From: Marsupella aquatica
Taxonomy: Eukaryota; Marchantiophyta
Direction: 5' to 3'
NCBI GenBank assembly: GCA_973895155.1
Contig: OZ316893.1
Coordinates: 26,102,001 to 26,166,000 of the forward strand
Length of the DNA: 64,000 nucleotides
Position numbers and translations under genes: made by a program. Within the stretch, counting starts at the first letter, position 1; every line of letters begins with the position of its first letter. The notes below the pieces were generated by a model, which was not told the origin of the DNA, searched no databases, and worked only from the letters and a program-made list of their open reading frames with translations. This document shows, piece by piece, positions 58,332-64,000 of this stretch.

Positions 58332-61300
58332 CTACTTGTGATGCAATTGCAAAACCTGCAATACGTCACGGTGTCTAGAGAAACTCTCCAAAGGAATCAC
58401 TTTGGTAAATGCGTCAGCCGGGTTGAGTTTACCATCAATCTTGACTAGCTCAAACAATTTATCAGACACAGCCTGCCTGATAAAATGGTACCTGACGTCA
58501 ATGTGCTTCACTCTGCTGTCCATCACCTGGTTCACAGCAAGGTGGAGCGCACTTTGACTATCACAATGGAGCTTCACATTCCCCTGTGGCAATCCCATTT
58601 CAGTGATAAGTCTATCCAACCAAATCGCTTCCTTTGCTGCTTCCGCAGCTGCAACATACTCCGCTTCTGTAGTAGACTGAGCAATACACTTCTGCAAAGT
58701 AGACCTCCAACTTATGCATCCACCGCCAAGTGTGAACACGTATCCTGTTGTTGATCTCCTTCGGTCCAAATCTTGTCCATAGTCAGAATCTACATAGCCA
58801 ATCAATGATCTAGCATTCTTTGCATTCGCATCAAATAAAAGACCATGATCCACGGTACCCTTCAAGTACCTGATAATCCACTTCACTGCTTCCCAGTGTA
58901 CCTTCCCTGGATTCGACATGTACCTGCTCACCTTGCCCATAGCCATGGCAAGATCAGGTCTAGTGCAAGTCATCAAATACATGAGACTCCCCACTGCCTT
59001 GTCATATGGAACCTTTGACATCAACCCCTTCTCTGTGTCATCCGTAGGACAGAACGCTGATGATAACTTGAAGTGTGGAGCCAACGGGGTACTTACTGGC
59101 TTGCTATTCTCCATGTTGAACCTTGCAATTACCTTCCTCGCATAACTGCTCTGCGTCAACCATAGCTTGCCAGCCTCCAAGTCCCTAGTGATCTCCATAC
59201 CCAAAATCCTCTTAGCTGGCCCTAAGTCCTTCATCTTAAACTCTGCACTAAGCAGTGCCTTGAGCTTAACAATCTCAGACCTATCCTTGGCTGCAATTAG
59301 CATGTCATCCACATAAAGTACTAAAACAATGAACCCAAAGACAACATTCTTCACCGGTTTCAAATACACACAAGGGTCAAATACACTTCTGTGAAAACCT
59401 TGTGACCGAATCCAATCGTCAAACCGCTTGTTCCACTGTCTTGGTGACTGCTTCAACCCATACAAGGATTTCAGCAATCTGCAAACCAATTCCTCCTGTC
59501 CTCTCTTCACAAAACCTAGCGGTTATCTCATGAAGATCACCTCTTCCAATGTGCCATAGAGGAAAGCTGTGACAACATCCATCTGATCTAGGAGCAGACC
59601 AAACATTACAACAAGTACACACAATAGTCGTATTGTAGAGTACTTAGCAACTGATGAGAAGACCTCATTGTAATCCACACCTTTCTCTTGTGTGAATCCC
59701 TTTGCTACCAATCTAGCCTTGTAGACCTTCGATCCACCTCCTATGGAATTATCCTTCAACTTGTAAATCCACTTGCTGTCCACCACTTGCTGATCCTTAG
59801 GCAGCTTAACAAACTCCCAAGTTTTGTTGTCCTTTAGTGACTGCATCTCTGTTTGCATTGCTGCAGTCCACTTCTGCTTCTCCTTTGAAGCACTTGCCTC
59901 ATGAAATGAAGAAGGTTCTCCTTCTTCCAAAATTAACGCATCACCCTCATCATCAGCTGTAAAATCATCCTCTTGCAGTTGAGATGAATCAACCCACTGT
60001 CCATACCTTGATGGAGCGCGTACAGTGCGACCAGATGTTCTTCTAGCCGATGACTCCGGTTGATTTGCGTGTGCTGGTACAATTTGAAGCTCAACAGCAT
60101 CCACTTGCTGCTCACCAGCATCAACAAACTCCTCTGGTTCCTCTGGCACAGGAACCAGCTCCATAATTGGAGCAACTCCTTCTCTCCGGTCATGCACCTC
60201 ATAACCAATCTCCCCCTCAACGAGATCCGGGATAGGAGATTTTCCTTTGTCAGTACGGGAGACCTGAGTATTCTCCCCCTCCTTCAATAATCTGGATTCA
60301 TTGAAGGAAACATCCCTACTGACAACGAGCTTACAGGCAATAGGATCCCATAGCCTATAGGCTTTCACACCACTCTGGTACCCAAGAAAAACACATTTCC
60401 TGGAGGTAGGATCCAACTTGGTCCTATTCTGCTTTGGTGTGAGAGCATATGCATCACTTCCAAAAATTACCAAGCCATGATAGTCTGCTTGCCGCTTATA
60501 GCGCATCTCAAACGGCGTTTTGAAATTGATAGCACTAGAAGGGGAAAGATTTACCAAATAAGCTGCGGTATTGACAGCTTCTGCCCAAAATTCTTGTGGT
60601 AAACCTGATTGGCTCAACATACTCCGTGACCGCTCCAACAGTGTTCGATTGAGCCTCTCAGCGACACCATTCTGCTGCGGAGTATAAACTGTGGTGAGAT
60701 GGCGAGTTATCCCCTGTTCTGAACAGTACTCTTCAAATTCCATTGAAGTATACTCCCCGCCGTTGTCTGACCTCAGACTCTTCACCCTTGTATCCAAACA
60801 CTTGATCGTGTTTCCAGTCTGATTCTCCACCTGGGCCTTCCACTTCTTAAAAATGGACAAGACATCAGACTTATGCGTCATGAAATAAATCCACACAAAT
60901 CTTGAGTAATCATCAATAAATGATACATAGTACAACTTTCCAGAGTGTGAGGGAGTCGGGGATGGACCCCACACGTCACTATGTATGTACTCAAGAACCG
61001 CTTTGGAACGATGAGTTCCAACACCAAAAACACGACGATGCTGCTTTCCAAGAATGCAATGCTCACAAAACTCTAATTTACAAGATTGCAAATCAGAAAT
61101 GAGTCCATTCTTCCGTAAGATAGCCAAACCCTTCTCACTCATGTGGCCTAGCCGTGAATGCCACAGTTGAGTCATCTCCTCGTGAGACTTGGTTACATTG
61201 GCCTCTCCACATACAGTATTGCCCTGTAACACATACAAATTCTTTTGTCTACTCCCCTTCAAAATCACTGTCTCTCCCGACCTGACTTGAAGTTCACCAT

Positions 61301-62639
61301 CAATAACGCTCCATTGATGACCATTTGAATCCAACACACCGAGTGAAATCAGATTCTTACGCATGCCAGGTACATACCTGACTCCGGACACTGTGCGCAC
61401 AGCGCCATCAAACATTTGAATCTTCACAAACCCAATTCCCTCAATTTGACAGGAGTGATCATTTCCCATCAGAACTGAACCGTTTGAAATAGAGTAAGAA
61501 CTGAAAAACTCACGAATGTAACAAATATGAAAAGAGCAAGCACAATCAAGAATCCACACATCATCTGCTCTCCTAGATGACGTGCACAGGGCATACCCCC
61601 GGCTTCATAAAACATACTCATCATTGAGTAAATCAGCTTCTCCATCAGCCCTAGCCACATTTGCCGATGAAGTTTCCGCTGCCTTTCCCTTACAGTCTCG
61701 CTTGAAGTGTCCAACTTGGTTGCACTTCCAACATGTCACATGCCTCCTCTGAGGGGATTTACCCTTGGACTTAGATCTGGATTTAGATCTAAACTAGGTT
61801 CTACGGTCCCCAGTTGGTCGCTGCATACTCCTCCCACGGTTAACATTGAGGGCAACACCAGATGATGAAGGCTGTGACGTGATGTGCATCTTCTGCTGAA
61901 GATCATCACTAAGCAGAGAACTTACCACGTCATTGTATGAAATGGTATCCCTATCACGATGCAACAACACTCGTGATAGGGACTGGTAAGATGGAGGCAA
62001 TGAACTAAGAAGCTGCAGAGCCTTCGTCTCATCATTCAAAGTCTCCCCAAGGTTTTCCAAGTCAACGACCATGTCGTTGAAAGCATCCACATGGTCTTGC
62101 AACTTCGTACCAGATTCCTTCATCCTGAAACTCATCAGTTTGTAGGAAGTGTAGAGCCGGTTCGACAACTCCTTGCGGTGATACTTGCTCTGCAATTCCG
62201 CAAATAAGGACATGCAATCCTTATGTGCACCCAACTGCTTGATGATGGGAGGCATGAGATAGAGTGTAACACACCACACTCCCTGCTCCTGCATGCGGTC
62301 CCATTGTTTCTCATCAACATCGTCTTCACGAGGGCTCAGCAGTTGGCCCATCCCTGACGCATAAAGCACTCCCTTCACCTGCTTCTCCCATAGCAAGTAG
62401 TCAGAGCGCCCATCATACTTTGTCACTTCATACTTGGGTCCCCCAAGCTTGAAAGTCCCCATCTTCTTCTTTACCGTGAGCTCCGGTAGTAGTACTGCTT
62501 CCTCCACCACACGCCGCACCGGTGATGGTATCGGTGTCACGTGCTCTTCCTCCTGCTCCTCTCTCTGCCCCTGAAACCTCCGCGGTGACCCTCGTGCTTC
62601 AAGTTCCACGTCTTCGAAAAACTCCTCCGAATCACTCAT
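58332..62639 (-). pseudogene. Copia gag-pol frame, 1435 codons, three in-frame stops
   Basis: Frame is kept from the ATG at 62639 to the stop at 58332, but is cut by TAG (61796-61794), TGA (61607-61605) and TAA (59525-59523). Gag has a UBN2-like part (YLLWEKQVKGVLYASGMG) and, beyond the first stop, a zinc knuckle CWKCNQVGHFKRDC. Protease has WILDCACSFHIC, where a Ser is usual after the catalytic Asp. Integrase has the HHCC finger (HSRLGHMSEKGL, CEHCILGKQHR) and the DDE region (IHSDVWGP, LRSDNGGEYTS, NGVAERLNRTLLERS). Reverse transcriptase has LYVDDMLIAAKD. RNase H has STTEAEYVAA and LHCDSQSALHLA. The third stop lies inside reverse transcriptase between FLYGTLEEVIFM and KRGQEELVCRLLKSLYGLKQ. 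The copy cannot make a full polyprotein without readthrough and is probably defective, though it may be mobilised in trans. Confidence 0.93.
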
Positions 62640-63219
62640 ATGAGAAAGTCACAAAAAATGTTGTTTTTCACAACTTCTCAAAAAACTCGAAACTCAACAC
62701 CGCCGCGTAGCCCACAAAGCTAGGAGTCCAATACTGAAAACCGAAATCAAAATCAAAATTTGACGGAAAAGTTATTCAAATTTCGGTCGAGGTGGGTAAA
62801 ACCTTGGGAAACTCCCCCGTTTTGACCACCTCAGGGAATAACCGAAATACCAAGTACAACCCGTTGTCGGAATTGCGATGTGATTGGTGCGCTGCATTGC
62901 CAACTTCAATGGCTACGACCTCGCCGAAAAATAACCAAAAAAGTTATCGTTCGGCGGATGAAATCTTGGTCGGACGGTCAAAAAATAGCTCTCTGGTTTT
63001 TTGGAATATTCTATGACCCTTGTACAGGCCCTGTGGGAATTTTGGAAGAACAATCGAGGGGCTGACATGTGTCCTCGAACCCCCAAAACCCCCTACCACC
63101 CTTCGTCGTCGAAATCTGGTCGCGCGCGCAGAAAATACACACGGCAGAATGTACCCCTCGACACCAAACGCAAGATATCTCACTCGGGTTTTGACTAAAT
63201 CAAGATCCGATTTCAGATT

Positions 63220-63238
63220 ACCATGCTCTGATACCAAT
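63220..63238 (-). other. Primer binding site of the copia element
   Basis: The minus strand reads ATTGGTATCAGAGCATGG immediately after the 5' LTR, complementary to the 3' end of initiator tRNA-Met as in most plant copia elements. Confidence 0.88.
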
Positions 63239-63713
63239 TGTTGAGCATAGACGACGATCGCAACGGCAAGCCCATGAACCATCCAACGCACAATAGTCGA
63301 CACAAGAGATACGTGGTTCACCTCCTTGAGGCTACGTCCACGGGAACACACAAGAGAGCTTTACTGAACTCTAAGCCCGTCGGCTATACCGAGTCTCCAC
63401 AGTGTAAGCTCTCCCTATCTCTCAAGTGGCTCCATAACAATGAGCCTTGGTTCTACCTCTCCAAGCACACATGCCTCTTATGATATAGTGTGCAACTTAG
63501 TTGTACCTAACCACATAGTTGTACCTAACCACATAGTTGTACCTAATCACGTAGTTGTACCTAACCACATAGTTGTACCTAATGACGTAGTTGTACCTAA
63601 CCACATAGTTGTACCTAATCACGTAGTTGTACCTAACCACGTAGTTGTACCAACCCACGTTGTTGTACCAACCACGTCATACCTAACCTAGACGTAAGAG
63701 TAAATACCCAACA
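63239..63713 (-). repeat. 5' LTR of the copia element (475 bp)
   Basis: The element is on the minus strand, so this is the promoter-bearing LTR. It has ten 18-base tandem units. A handful of substitutions separate it from the 3' LTR. Confidence 0.95.
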
Positions 63714-63718
63714 CACAG

Positions 63719-64000
63719 GTGACAAAGGTATTAGGTGTCATATTCAACAACTAGTGGATCCTTTTTCTATCTAAGATGTGGAAGCTGCATGATTGGATCA
63801 TATATATCAAACTGCCAAAAAACAAAAGGTTCCCAACTGGGAGACAAGATCCCATAGGCAAAACACCAATCACGGGGCGGCAACCAAACCCCAATGATGG
63901 GGAGGTAACCAGAGAGCCAAAAACACTAAGGGAGTTATACCCATACCTATGACTGAGATGGGATCTCCATTCCAACCCTTAGACTCATATAGGATTCCTA
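63719..64000. other. Flank downstream of the copia element
   Basis: No gene. AACTGCCAAAAAACAAAAGG and CAACTGGGAGACAAGATCC near 63812-63850 resemble 17253-17288, so part of this flank belongs to a dispersed repeat. Confidence 0.5.

Larger units (their letters stand above)
57679..63718 (-). mobile_element. Complete Ty1-copia retrotransposon with CACAG target duplication
   Basis: Two direct LTRs (57684-58140 and 63239-63713) bound the element. Each begins TGTTG and ends CAACA on either strand. The five bases CACAG flank both outer ends (57679-57683 and 63714-63718), a perfect target duplication. On the minus strand the 5' LTR is followed by ATTGGTATCAGAGC (primer site, about 63220-63238), and the 3' LTR is preceded by the purine tract AGTCAAGGGGAAGAT (about 58141-58155). 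Gene order is gag, protease, integrase, reverse transcriptase, RNase H, as in copia. LTRs are nearly identical apart from repeat number, so insertion is recent. It landed about 25 bases beyond the TRIM-like element. Confidence 0.96.

Overview
This window is eukaryotic nuclear DNA from a land plant. The evidence is GT-AG introns, a ribosomal protein eS24 gene with five coding exons, a MUSTACHES-type LRR receptor kinase, F-box/kelch-like genes, a plastid-type thioredoxin-like gene with CGSC, a Ty1-copia element with a tRNA-Met-type primer site, and long repeat-rich spacers. The gene set looks to me like a seed-free plant (moss, liverwort or lycophyte), but that is an impression and the species cannot be fixed from the sequence.

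Layout. 0.3-1.5 kb: last exons of a VMS1/ANKZF1-type gene (+), cut by the window edge. 1.5-6 kb: spacer with small tandem duplications. 6.06-11.1 kb (-): an LRR receptor-like kinase in two exons, rebuilt as 1110 residues. 11-31 kb: gene-poor DNA with minisatellites and at least five copies of a foldback MITE-like repeat; 27.6-28.7 kb holds a decayed coding-like stretch. 31-36 kb: a possible large element with AT-rich inverted ends around a 430-residue orphan protein (-). 36-39.4 kb: tandem repeats and spacer. 39.5-40.9 kb (+): an intronless MIT-AAA (spastin-type) copy with a broken MIT part and an open AAA part. 41.9-48.2 kb: a segmental duplication carrying two F-box paralogs (-), one broken by a one-base indel, the other intact with a 5 x 112 bp leader array. 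50.3-50.7 kb: a nonautonomous inverted-repeat element. 51.05-52.34 kb (+): the eS24 gene, with part of exon 1 and its splice donor duplicated inside intron 1. 53.9-55.5 kb (-): a thioredoxin-like gene rebuilt as three exons, 251 residues. 57.3-57.65 kb: a TRIM-like miniature retroelement whose terminal repeats carry a tRNA-like Pol III promoter. 57.68-63.72 kb (-): a complete Ty1-copia element with CACAG target duplications, near-identical LTRs and three in-frame stops.

The genes do not form one pathway. The intact cellular genes serve separate jobs: ribosome-associated quality control, receptor signalling, ubiquitin ligase substrate choice, translation and plastid redox. No wholly new biological system is demonstrated. 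The best candidates for something under-described are the tRNA-promoter TRIM-like element, the orphan protein with its inverted-repeat setting, and the duplicated splice-donor block in the eS24 gene. All exon joins were made by eye from splice signals, frame and family motifs.
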